This document shows, piece by piece, positions 8,239-15,714 of a stretch of 29,865 nucleotides of DNA (its first letter is position 1; each line of letters opens with the position of its first letter). The position numbers and the translations under genes were made by a program. The notes under the pieces were generated by a model that did no database searches, had not been told where the DNA came from, and saw nothing but the letters and a program-made list of their open reading frames with translations. The stretch lies in NCBI GenBank assembly GCA_964634755.1, contig CAZWJH010000022.1, positions 1-29,865 on the forward strand, in the 5' to 3' direction. This stretch comes from JALXDT01 sp964634755. Lineage in GTDB: Bacteria > Acidobacteriota > Aminicenantia > JAMOAD01.

Positions 8239-11034
8239 ATGAAGAGAAAGACAATAATTTTATTAATAGGTTTTGGTATAGTTCTATTTTTAATTTTTTA
8301 CCTTTTACTCCCTGTAAAGTTTATAATTATTATTCCGGCAGAAAAAGAGTACACAGGTATAGATAGAAAGAATAATTTTGCTGTTATTCCAAATGGGAGA
8401 ATTATAACTCCTACCGGTAAAACCTTTGAAGTTGCTCCCCATCCTTTCGGGTTAGCTTTAACTAAAGACGGTAATATTGCAATTACTGCAAATTCAGGTG
8501 TTTCCCCTATTTCAATTTCAATAATAAAAAATCTTAAAGGGGATAAACCTGAGATTTTGCAGATTCCACCGGGTTTTGAATCGGATAGAGGCGTGCTTGC
8601 TTCTGTTTTTATGGGTCTTGCTGTTTCTCCTGACAACAAGTATGTTTATGTTGCCGGGGGACAGGAGAATAAAATTTTCATTTTTAATCTTGACAATGGA
8701 GAAAAGGAAGGATTCATAGATTGTTCTTTTAAGGATGAAAAAAATGATTATAGTGATGGTTATATCGGAGATCTTATTATTGATAAAAGTGGTAAATACC
8801 TCTATGCTGTTGACCAGATAGGATTTAGGGTTATTATTATTGATTTGAAGAGTGGGAAATTGGTTAAAAATGTTAAAGTCGGAAGATATCCTTTTGGAAT
8901 AGCTCTTTCTCCTGATGGAAAGAGTGCTTATGTGGCAAATGTAGGAATGTATGAATATGATTATATAAAAGGTGTGGATTTTGAAGATTTGAAAAACACT
9001 GCTCCGAATTTCCCCACTTCAGCTTTTTTATCTGAAAAATCCATAAAAGGTTATAAAACGGAAAAGTATGAAGTTCCTTCCCTCGGGGATCCTAATGTCC
9101 CCGAATCTTTTTCCGTGTGGAAGATAGATGTTAGCAGGCCTTTTAAGGCAAAAGTGGTGGCCAAAGCAAAAACCGGCGTACTTGTTGGAGAAAAGGTTGA
9201 AGGTGTCCCCGCAGTGGGAGGCTCAAGCCCCAATTCAATAGTTGCAACAGGCAAGTATGTTTTTGTCAGCAATGGGAACAATGATTCAATATCAGTTGTT
9301 GATACAAAAAACTTTGAGGTTAAAAGAGAAATTTCTCTCTGCCTTGACAAAAGATTGAAAAAGCTAAGAGGAATAATCCCTTTCGGACTTGCTCTTTCTC
9401 CTGATTTTAAAACACTATTTGTTGCAGAGTCAGGGATTAATGCTGTGGGTATTATTGATTTATCAACGATGAAAGTTAAAGGGCACATCCCTGTAGGATG
9501 GTTTCCTTCTAAATTGAAAATTACATCCGATGGTAAGTATTTGGTTGTTGCTAATGCAAAAGGATATGGGAGTGGCCCCAATGGAGGGAAAAATTTTAAA
9601 GGGGATGAAAAGTATTCTTACATAGGTTATCTGATGAAAGGAACAATCTCTTTAATAAAAATTCCTCAAGAAAAAGAATTGAAAGATATGACAAAAAAAG
9701 TTTTAAATAATAATTTTAAATTTTATAAAGTGAATGATAAGAAGTTTAAATGGAGAAAAGATAATCCTGTGCCTCTTTATCCTGGAGAAAGAAAAAGTCC
9801 TATTAAATACATAGTGTTTATTTCAAAGGAAAACAGAACTTTTGATGAAGTTTTTGGTCAGCTAAAAGGAGCTAAAGGGGATTCTGAACTTGCAAGATAT
9901 GGATTAAATGTATCTTTTTCTAATAAAGAGGGGAGCCTGAAAGTGAAGAATGCTTCCATTATGGTTAATCATTATGCTCTTGCCGAAAGATTTTCGATTG
10001 CAGACAATTTTTATGTTGATTCTGATGTTTCAGCTGATGGACATAGATGGCTTTCCAACACTTATCCCAATGAATGGGTTGAAACTTCAGCCCCTGCCTC
10101 TTACGGAGGTAACAGAAACTTTAAAAAGGATAGTAAAGCTCCGGGGATTTTTGGGTTTACGGGTTCTGCAGGGGCTATTTACCCTGAAGATTATAATGAA
10201 AAGGGTTCAATGTGGGATCATCTTGAAAGAAATGGAATTAATTTTTTTAATTTTGGATTTGGGATTATGTTCGAACCCGCATCTTACAAAGAAACCTATA
10301 CTGATACGGGAATGAGGTATTATGTGAATTATCCTGCTCCTTCTCCTCTTTTTTATCACACATCAAAGGAATATCCCACTTTTAATATGTCAATTCCGGA
10401 TCAATTCAGGGTGAAGAGATTTATTAAGGTATTTAAGGAAAGGTGGCTTTCAGGCAAAGAAGAACTTCCGAAACTAATAACTATAATCCTGCCGAATGAT
10501 CATGGAGCAGGGGAGAGGCCTGAGAAAGGCTATCCGTTCAGAGAGAGTTATATGGCTGATAATGATTTGGCCCTTGGTAAAATAGTGGAATTTTTATCTC
10601 ATACAAAGTACTGGAAAAATATGGCAATCTTTATTACTGAGGATGATGCTCAGGGTGGGGTGGATCATGTGGATGCTCACAGAAGTATTTTAATGGTAAT
10701 TTCCCCTTACACTAAAAGAGGATTTGTTAGCAAGTATCATTACAGTTTCGGAAGTATTTTTAAAACATTCTGGAATATTTTAGCAATTCCTTATTTGAAT
10801 CAATATGATGCCACTGCTAATGATTTGGCTGATATGTTCATTTCGAAGCCAGATTATTCCCCTTACAAAGCATTACCTGTTGATAAAAGATTGTTTGATC
10901 CTGAAAAAGCGATGAAGCCATTTTCGGGTAAGGTTGACTGGAGAAAAATTAAAAGCCCGAGAAAATTGGATGATATTAAGGATATGGTAGAAGATAGCAA
11001 GGAAAAAAAGAGCTGGAGAATTGAGAAAAAATAG
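8239..11034 (+). CDS. Membrane-anchored YncE-type beta-propeller / phosphoesterase fusion
   Basis: 931-aa extracytoplasmic protein. MKRK plus a hydrophobic helix (about 5-26) forms a signal or anchor. Residues about 40-470 are YVTN/YncE-type propeller repeats (ALSPDGKSAYVANVG, LALSPDFKTLFVAESGINAVG, KITSDGKYLVVANAKG). Residues about 520-870 form a phosphoesterase domain of the phospholipase C/acid phosphatase superfamily: KENRTFDEVFG (about 530), VDSDVSADGHRW, NDHGAGERP (about 753), and the metal-site region ITEDDAQGGVDHVDAHRS (about 799-816). These fusions are known in several phyla; the substrate is not established, with phosphate ester or phospholipid cleavage as family-level possibilities. 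It has its own promoter immediately upstream and no SD. It converges tail-to-tail with the radical SAM gene, with an 11-nt gap and no visible terminator hairpin. Confidence 0.88.
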   Translation: MKRKTIILLIGFGIVLFLIFYLLLPVKFIIIIPAEKEYTGIDRKNNFAVIPNGRIITPTGKTFEVAPHPFGLALTKDGNIAITANSGVSPISISIIKNLKGDKPEILQIPPGFESDRGVLASVFMGLAVSPDNKYVYVAGGQENKIFIFNLDNGEKEGFIDCSFKDEKNDYSDGYIGDLIIDKSGKYLYAVDQIGFRVIIIDLKSGKLVKNVKVGRYPFGIALSPDGKSAYVANVGMYEYDYIKGVDFEDLKNTAPNFPTSAFLSEKSIKGYKTEKYEVPSLGDPNVPESFSVWKIDVSRPFKAKVVAKAKTGVLVGEKVEGVPAVGGSSPNSIVATGKYVFVSNGNNDSISVVDTKNFEVKREISLCLDKRLKKLRGIIPFGLALSPDFKTLFVAESGINAVGIIDLSTMKVKGHIPVGWFPSKLKITSDGKYLVVANAKGYGSGPNGGKNFKGDEKYSYIGYLMKGTISLIKIPQEKELKDMTKKVLNNNFKFYKVNDKKFKWRKDNPVPLYPGERKSPIKYIVFISKENRTFDEVFGQLKGAKGDSELARYGLNVSFSNKEGSLKVKNASIMVNHYALAERFSIADNFYVDSDVSADGHRWLSNTYPNEWVETSAPASYGGNRNFKKDSKAPGIFGFTGSAGAIYPEDYNEKGSMWDHLERNGINFFNFGFGIMFEPASYKETYTDTGMRYYVNYPAPSPLFYHTSKEYPTFNMSIPDQFRVKRFIKVFKERWLSGKEELPKLITIILPNDHGAGERPEKGYPFRESYMADNDLALGKIVEFLSHTKYWKNMAIFITEDDAQGGVDHVDAHRSILMVISPYTKRGFVSKYHYSFGSIFKTFWNILAIPYLNQYDATANDLADMFISKPDYSPYKALPVDKRLFDPEKAMKPFSGKVDWRKIKSPRKLDDIKDMVEDSKEKKSWRIEKK

Positions 11035-11045
11035 TTTTCATGTTT

Positions 11046-11960
11046 TCACAAAGGCTGAATCCAGCCATTGTGAAAGCCGTAAAAGTCAAGAAGCTCCAAT
11101 GCTTTTTCGTACTCTTTTGAACTTATTTTTCGGGATAATTCTTTGTAATTGTTCGCTTTGTATGCCGGGAAATATTGACTCATAAGGGAGATGTAAATTT
11201 CAGAGGATATTTCTTCCTTTAAAAATCTTAAAATTTTATCAAGCCCTGAAATGTTTTCAGGTAAAACCAGATGTCTTATAATAACTCCTCTTACAGCTAT
11301 ACCGTCTTTCATAACCAAGTTTCCTACCTGAGAAAACATCTCTTTTACAGCCTGTTTAGCTATTTCAAAGTATGATTTTGCTTTTGAGTATTTTAGTGAG
11401 TATTTATTGTCAGAATATTTTATGTCTGTAAGATATATATCAACTATTCCATCTAAGAATTTTAATGCTTCCACATCCTCATACCCGCTTGTATTCCAGA
11501 CAATCGGAATTTTTAGCCCTTTCTTCACTGCTATTTCAAGAGCTTTAACTATTTGAAAAATCCATGGAGTTGGAGTTACTATGTTTATATTGTGAGCTCC
11601 TTTGCTTTGAAGCTCTAACATCATGTCTGCAAACTCTTCAAATGAGTATTCCTCTCCGTATCTTAATTGGGAGATTGGATAATTCTGGCAATAGACACAT
11701 CTAAGCTGGCAACCTGTCATAAAAATCGTACCTGAGCCATTGTATCCTGAAATAGGAGGTTCCTCACCAAAATGAAGATTATAGCTTGATACCATAGGGA
11801 AATACCCCCCTCCGCAAACACTCTTTTCTTTACTTTTTACCCTATTGGCTTTGCACTTCCAGGGGCAAAGGTCACAGGAGCTTATTCTCTTCTCAAGCTC
11901 TATAACCTTTTTTTTTAGAAAACCTTTTTTGTATGTTTCAATGTAAATCGGATTTACCAT
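11046..11960 (-). CDS. PflX-type radical SAM Fe-S protein
   Basis: 304 aa. The radical SAM cluster motif CQLRCVYC (CxxxCxxC; Cys84, Cys88, Cys91) is followed by QNYPIS, and preceded by HFGEEPPISGYNGSGTIFMTG, a signature of the uncharacterised PflX-like family (related to pyruvate formate-lyase activating enzymes). A second cysteine cluster near the N-terminus (Cys29, Cys32, Cys36, Cys49; CDLCPWKC and CGGG) could bind another Fe-S cluster. Family members presumably install a radical or modify a protein, but no substrate is known. No pyruvate formate-lyase-like gene is nearby. The ATG at 11960 has only a weak SD-like AGAGG, and the upstream -10-like TATAAA/TAAAAT (11985-11992) lacks a good -35. 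It is transcribed divergently from the ribosomal protein operon. Confidence 0.85.
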   Translation of the reverse strand: MVNPIYIETYKKGFLKKKVIELEKRISSCDLCPWKCKANRVKSKEKSVCGGGYFPMVSSYNLHFGEEPPISGYNGSGTIFMTGCQLRCVYCQNYPISQLRYGEEYSFEEFADMMLELQSKGAHNINIVTPTPWIFQIVKALEIAVKKGLKIPIVWNTSGYEDVEALKFLDGIVDIYLTDIKYSDNKYSLKYSKAKSYFEIAKQAVKEMFSQVGNLVMKDGIAVRGVIIRHLVLPENISGLDKILRFLKEEISSEIYISLMSQYFPAYKANNYKELSRKISSKEYEKALELLDFYGFHNGWIQPL

Positions 11961-12019
11961 TTTGTCTGCCTCTGGCCTTGTTTAATTTTATACGAGAGAT
12001 GAAAAAAATTAAAGAGATG

Positions 12020-12047
12020 TTTACTTATTATTTTTTTGTGGTAAAAT
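12020..12047 (+). promoter_or_regulatory. Candidate distal promoter of the rplM operon with extended -10
   Basis: TTTACT (12020-12025), 16 nt, then TGG-TAAAAT (12039-12047), i.e. a TGN extended -10. Transcription from here would give a leader of about 125 nt before rplM. The leader contains a TTACAA/TTGTAA inverted repeat at 12074-12091. Weaker than the proximal promoter; inferred only. Confidence 0.35.
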
Positions 12048-12125
12048 TAAATATTCAAGAGTTTATGCTTGTTTTACAAATTTGCTTGTAAGAAATGAAT
12101 CTTTAAAGAAAAAGATTGTAAACTA

Positions 12126-12154
12126 TTGACATTTATTGCATTTTTGAGTATCCT
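12126..12154 (+). promoter_or_regulatory. Proximal promoter of the rplM-rpsI-rpsB-tsf-pyrH operon
   Basis: Perfect -35 TTGACA (12126-12131), 17 nt spacer, -10-like TATCCT (12149-12154). Start near 12161 leaves a leader of about 20 nt carrying AGGAG (12171-12175) before ATG 12182. The -10 lies inside the inverted repeat at 12146-12162. Confidence 0.6.
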
Positions 12155-12162
12155 ATATACTC
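12146..12162 (+). repeat. Inverted repeat GAGTAT-N5-ATACTC over the rplM promoter
   Basis: Six-base perfect arms (12146-12151 and 12157-12162) around CCTAT. It covers the -10 and the expected start site, a position typical of an operator; as RNA it could form only part of a stem because transcription begins near its right edge. Confidence 0.6.
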
Positions 12163-12181
12163 AAATTTTCAGGAGAATAAG

Positions 12182-12610
12182 ATGAAAACATATGTGCCTA
12201 AAAAAAAGGATATTAAGAGAAGTTGGTGGTTGGTTGATGCTAAGGGAAAAACTTTGGGAAGATTGGCTTCTAAAATAGCTACGGTACTTAAAGGGAAACA
12301 TAAGCCTGATTTTGTTAATTATCTTGATACAGGAGATTTCGTGGTGGTTATAAATGCTGAGAAAATAGTTGTAACAGGTAAAAAAGAGAGTGATAAGATA
12401 TATTACAGACATTCAGGCTATCCCGGTGGTATCAAAGAGATGACCCTCTCTGAGATGAGAGAAAAGAAGCCTGAAGAAATTTTAAGGCATGCTGTAAAAG
12501 GGATGCTCCCAAAGAATGCAATGGGAAGAAAACTTCTTAGAAAGCTAAAGGTTTATAGTGGAGAAGAGCATCCTCATAAAGCACAGAATCCTGAAATTTT
12601 AAACATATAA
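12182..12610 (+). CDS. rplM: 50S ribosomal protein L13
   Basis: 142 aa, the normal length for L13. Recognised by the N-terminal KRSWWLVDAKGKTLGRLAS, then LKGKHKPDFVNYLDTGDFVV and the C-terminal MLPKNAMGRKLLRKLKVYSG. It binds 23S rRNA early in large-subunit assembly. ATG 12182 has AGGAG 6 nt upstream. First gene of a five-gene translation operon, joined by 14 nt to rpsI, the usual partner in bacteria. Confidence 0.98.
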   Translation: MKTYVPKKKDIKRSWWLVDAKGKTLGRLASKIATVLKGKHKPDFVNYLDTGDFVVVINAEKIVVTGKKESDKIYYRHSGYPGGIKEMTLSEMREKKPEEILRHAVKGMLPKNAMGRKLLRKLKVYSGEEHPHKAQNPEILNI

Positions 12611-12624
12611 GGAGGAAATAGAAA

Positions 12625-13023
12625 GTGATTCAATATTATGGAACCGGCAAAAGAAAAACAGCTGTGGCAAGAGTTTTTTTAAGACCGGGAGAGGGCAACA
12701 TAGAGTTAATTGTTAATAACAGAAAAAGAGATTTTGAGAGGTATTTTTCCCTTGAAATGATGAAAACTCAAATCAGAAGGCCCTTTTTCGTTAGTGAAAC
12801 CTTGGATAAATTTAATGTGTACATAACTATAAAGGGAGGAGGTGTCTCTGCTCAAGCTGATGCCATTAAACTTGGAATTGCAAGAGCACTTCTTCAGTAT
12901 AATCCTGAATTGAGAACAAAGCTGAAAAAAGAGGGGCTTTTAACAAGAGACGCAAGAGAGAAAGAGAGAAGGAAATACGGTCTCCACAAAGCAAGAAAAG
13001 CACCTCAATACCATAAGAGATAA
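12625..13023 (+). CDS. rpsI: 30S ribosomal protein S9
   Basis: 132 aa with the S9 hallmarks YYGTGKRKTAVARVFLRPG at the N-terminus, ARALLQYNPELR in the middle and a basic tail ending KARKAPQYHKR that reaches the ribosomal P site. The start is GTG at 12625 with a strong GGAGG at 12611-12615 immediately after the rplM stop. Cotranscribed with rplM upstream and rpsB 13 nt downstream. Confidence 0.98.
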   Translation: MIQYYGTGKRKTAVARVFLRPGEGNIELIVNNRKRDFERYFSLEMMKTQIRRPFFVSETLDKFNVYITIKGGGVSAQADAIKLGIARALLQYNPELRTKLKKEGLLTRDAREKERRKYGLHKARKAPQYHKR

Positions 13024-13036
13024 AAAGGAGGAGAAA

Positions 13037-13825
13037 GTGGTAGAAGTTTCAATGAAAGAATTATTAGAAGCGGGTGTTCATTTTGGGCATCAAACGAATA
13101 GATGGAATCCTAAAATGAAACCCTATATTTATGGAAAAAGAAATGGTATTTATATTATAGATCTTGCAAAAACACAGAAGATGTTAGTGAAGGCTCTTGA
13201 GTATATTGAAGAACAGGTGGCAAATGGTAAAGAGCCTATTATTGTGAGCACTAAGAAACAAGCACAGGATATAATTGAGGAAGAAGCTTCAAGAGCGGGC
13301 GCTTTTTATGTAAATGTAAGATGGTTAGGTGGTCTTATTACTAATTTCCAGACTATCAGGAAAAGTACAGAGAACTTAAAAGAGTATGAAAATATGAAAA
13401 CAAGTGGAGAGTGGGAACAGCTTAACAAAAAAGAGCAGAGTAAACTTGAAAAGGTTTATAGAAAACTTTATAAAAATCTCAATGGTGTGAAAAATATGGA
13501 AGATCTTCCCGGATTCCTTATTGTAATAGATACAGAAAGAGAAAAAATTGCAGTACTTGAAGCAATCAAAAAAAATATTCCCATAGTTGGTGTAGTTGAT
13601 ACAAATGGGAATCCTGAAATAATAGATTATCCTATCCCAGGAAATGATGATGCTATTAGATCAATAAAATTATTTGCTTCAAAGTTTGCTGATGCAATTT
13701 TAGAGGGAAGAAAAAAGAGATTGGAAAAGGAGATGGTTCCTATTGAGAGTAAGGAGGGGCAGAGAATTAATGATGAGGCAAGTGAGGAAGAAGAGATAGA
13801 AGAAAAAACAGGAAAGGAGGAATAA
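13037..13825 (+). CDS. rpsB: 30S ribosomal protein S2
   Basis: 262 aa. Diagnostic blocks are MKELLEAGVHFGHQTNRWNP, IYIIDLAKTQKML, VNVRWLGGLITNFQTI and VVDTNGNPEIIDYPIPGNDDA. The C-terminus is an acidic Glu-rich tail of about 20 residues, common in S2. I accept GTG 13037, which gives the usual VEVSMKELLEAG start and has AAGGAGGAG (13025-13033) before it, over the internal ATG 13052. Followed after 1 nt by tsf, the classical rpsB-tsf pair. Confidence 0.98.
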   Translation: MVEVSMKELLEAGVHFGHQTNRWNPKMKPYIYGKRNGIYIIDLAKTQKMLVKALEYIEEQVANGKEPIIVSTKKQAQDIIEEEASRAGAFYVNVRWLGGLITNFQTIRKSTENLKEYENMKTSGEWEQLNKKEQSKLEKVYRKLYKNLNGVKNMEDLPGFLIVIDTEREKIAVLEAIKKNIPIVGVVDTNGNPEIIDYPIPGNDDAIRSIKLFASKFADAILEGRKKRLEKEMVPIESKEGQRINDEASEEEEIEEKTGKEE

Positions 13826-13826
13826 T

Positions 13827-14420
13827 ATGGGAGTATCAATGGCGAAGGTAAAAGAATTAAGAGAAAAGACAGGAATTGGCATAATGGAGTGTAAAAGTGC
13901 TCTTGAAGAAACTAATGGAGATATAGAAAAGGCTATAGAGCTTTTAAGAAAAAAAGGAATGGCTAAAGCTGCGAAAAAATCAGGAAGAGAGACGAAACAG
14001 GGAAGGATAGGCTCATATATTCACTTTAATGGTTCTGTTGGTGTATTGGTAGAGATTTCTTGTGAAACGGATTTTGTTGCAAAGAATGAAAGATTTTTGG
14101 AATTAATAGATGAAATAGGTATGCATATTGCAGCGACTGCTCCTGAATATGTTTCTCCTGAAGATGTTCCGGCGGAAGTTATTGAAAAGGAAAAGGAGAT
14201 CTACAGAGAGCAATTAAAATCTCAGGGAAAGCCTGAGCATATTATAGAAAAGATTTTGGAAGGGAAAATAAAGAGCTTTTATGAAGAGAAGTGCCTTATG
14301 GAACAACCTTATGCAAAAGACCCCAAAATAAAAATCAAAGAGCTCATTGCCCACTTCATCCATGAATTAGGAGAAAATATCAAAGTAAAGAGATTTACCA
14401 GATATCAACTTGGTGAGTAA
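13827..14420 (+). CDS. tsf: Elongation factor Ts, short form
   Basis: Guanine-nucleotide exchange factor for EF-Tu. The UBA-like N-terminal domain KVKELREKTGIGIMECKSALEE is followed by the core NGSVGVLVEISCETDFVAKNERF, containing the TDFVAKN motif that inserts into EF-Tu. At 197 aa it is the short type found for example in Thermus, lacking the second dimerisation subdomain of the 283-aa E. coli protein. ATG 13827 has an AGGAGG-like site at the end of rpsB. The stop overlaps the pyrH start as TAATG. Confidence 0.97.
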   Translation: MGVSMAKVKELREKTGIGIMECKSALEETNGDIEKAIELLRKKGMAKAAKKSGRETKQGRIGSYIHFNGSVGVLVEISCETDFVAKNERFLELIDEIGMHIAATAPEYVSPEDVPAEVIEKEKEIYREQLKSQGKPEHIIEKILEGKIKSFYEEKCLMEQPYAKDPKIKIKELIAHFIHELGENIKVKRFTRYQLGE

Positions 14421-15139
14421 TGGATAATCTTTCTCCACGATATAAAAGGGTATTGATAAAACTAAGTGGAGAAATATTATTAGGTAGAAAAGATTACGGA
14501 ATAGATACAGAGACAATTGAAAGATTAGCAGAAGAGATAAAAGAGTTAGTTGACATTGGTATAGAAATAGCAATTGTTGTGGGTGGGGGAAATATCTTTC
14601 GAGGTGTTAATGCCAAAGGGATGAATATTAAAGCGGCTACTGCTGACTATATGGGAATGCTTGCAACTATAATGAATGGCCTTGCTCTACAGGATGTTCT
14701 TGAATCAAAAGGGCTTGTAACGAGATTAATGACTGCTTTGGATATAAGACAGGTTGCTGAGCCGTTTATAAGGAGAAGGGCAATAAGACATCTTGAAATG
14801 GGAAGAGTTGTAATCTTTTCGGCAGGAACAGGGAACCCCTTTTTTACAACAGATACTGCTGCGGCGTTGAGAGCAATTGAGATTGATGCAGATGTTATCT
14901 TAAAAGCAACCAAAGTTGATGGAGTATATAATCTTGATCCGGAAAAATATAAGGAGGCCGTAAAATTTGAGGAGATAGAATATTTTGAAGTGCTAAAAAA
15001 GCAGTTGAAAGTTATGGATGCTACTGCTATTTCCCTTTGTATGGATAATAAAATACCTATTATTGTGTTTTCCATTAGAGAAAAGGATAATTTAAAAAGA
15101 GTTATTTTCGGGGAAAAGATAGGAACTCTCGTATTTTAA
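14420..15139 (+). CDS. pyrH: UMP kinase
   Basis: 239-aa amino-acid-kinase-fold enzyme that phosphorylates UMP to UDP in pyrimidine nucleotide synthesis; cytosolic hexamer. Seen motifs: YKRVLIKLSGEILLG, IAIVVGGGNIFRG, DYMGMLATIMNGLALQD, GTGNPFFTTDTAAALRA, LKATKVDGVYNLDPEK and VMDATAISLCMDN. It ends the translation operon; the usual partner frr does not follow. Its stop (15137-15139) overlaps by two bases the stop of the extended tetR reading on the other strand. Confidence 0.98.
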   Translation: MDNLSPRYKRVLIKLSGEILLGRKDYGIDTETIERLAEEIKELVDIGIEIAIVVGGGNIFRGVNAKGMNIKAATADYMGMLATIMNGLALQDVLESKGLVTRLMTALDIRQVAEPFIRRRAIRHLEMGRVVIFSAGTGNPFFTTDTAAALRAIEIDADVILKATKVDGVYNLDPEKYKEAVKFEEIEYFEVLKKQLKVMDATAISLCMDNKIPIIVFSIREKDNLKRVIFGEKIGTLVF

Positions 15140-15252
15140 GTTTTTAAAAATTCTTTTGAAAAAGCTTTATTCATTACATGCAAAAATCTGTCGGGCATTC
15201 CTATAATTATAAAAAAAGATAAACCGGTTAAATAATCAAACAAAAGGGTAAT
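15136..15252 (-). pseudogene. In-frame C-terminal continuation of the TetR gene beyond a TAA codon
   Basis: Directly after the tetR stop the same frame stays open for 38 triplets and begins ITLLFDYLTGLSFFII, continuing with GMPDRFLHVMNKAF and ending with its own TAA at 15138-15136. The amphipathic, Phe/Leu-rich helices ending in a positively charged tail match the last helices of TetR-family ligand/dimerisation domains. With it the protein would be 189 positions long, a normal TetR length, and the gene would abut pyrH tail to tail. This explains the only otherwise empty stretch between tetR and pyrH. Confidence 0.65.
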
Positions 15253-15705
15253 TTATTTTTCAGAAAACTCAACATCTTTCTCTTTTGCTAAACTTATAAT
15301 TTCTCTTAAGAGCTTTTTTTCAACATGCTTTAAAAATTCTTTTAATTGGGGTAGATTGGATTCATTATCTTTCAATTTTAATCTTAGTACTATATTCATT
15401 GATTCTTTATCATTTTTGTGTAGCCAAAATACTGTTTCAATCATTAGGTTTAATAAATCTTTTTTGTTTTTAACATCTTTTATCCCCTTTAATAATCTTT
15501 TGAGAATTTTATCCTTTACCCCGAGAATAATTGCTTTTAATATTTCCTCTTTGGAGTTAAAATAATAGTATAAAGCAGTTCTTGATGTTCCTGTTTTAAG
15601 TGAAATATCTTCCATGTTTGATGATACGATTCCTCTCTTTATAAAAGTTTTTTTTGCTGCTTTAATAAAAAATTCTTTTTTCTTCTCCTTTTTCTTCTGC
15701 CTCAT
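15253..15705 (-). CDS. TetR/AcrR-family transcriptional regulator, apparently cut short by an in-frame stop
   Basis: 150 aa. The N-terminal helix-turn-helix is typical TetR: AAKKTFIKRGIVSSNMEDIS then TGTSRTALYYYFNSKEEIL. Ligand-binding helices follow (DLLNLMIETVFWLHKND). Usual TetR proteins are about 190-210 aa, so the reading frame is about 40 residues short. The TAA at 15255-15253 is followed in the same frame by 36 codons that read like a TetR C-terminal helix pair (separate entry). An AGGAGAG ribosome site precedes ATG 15705, 9 nt after the pilR stop, so tetR is the last gene of the pil operon. Either a recent nonsense mutation, a sequence error, readthrough, or a natural shortened repressor. 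The regulated genes and ligand are unknown. Confidence 0.85.
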   Translation of the reverse strand: MRQKKKEKKKEFFIKAAKKTFIKRGIVSSNMEDISLKTGTSRTALYYYFNSKEEILKAIILGVKDKILKRLLKGIKDVKNKKDLLNLMIETVFWLHKNDKESMNIVLRLKLKDNESNLPQLKEFLKHVEKKLLREIISLAKEKDVEFSEK

Positions 15706-15714
15706 TTGTCTCTC

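Noticed and set aside
9051..9581. 176-codon open frame on the minus strand inside the propeller/phosphoesterase gene
   Set aside because: Antisense of conserved propeller repeats, no ribosome site or recognisable domain; a shadow frame.
15222..15229. Palindrome AACCGGTT downstream of tetR, considered as terminator or operator
   Set aside because: It has no loop for a hairpin and falls inside the extended tetR reading frame (codons for the LTG segment), which explains it better.
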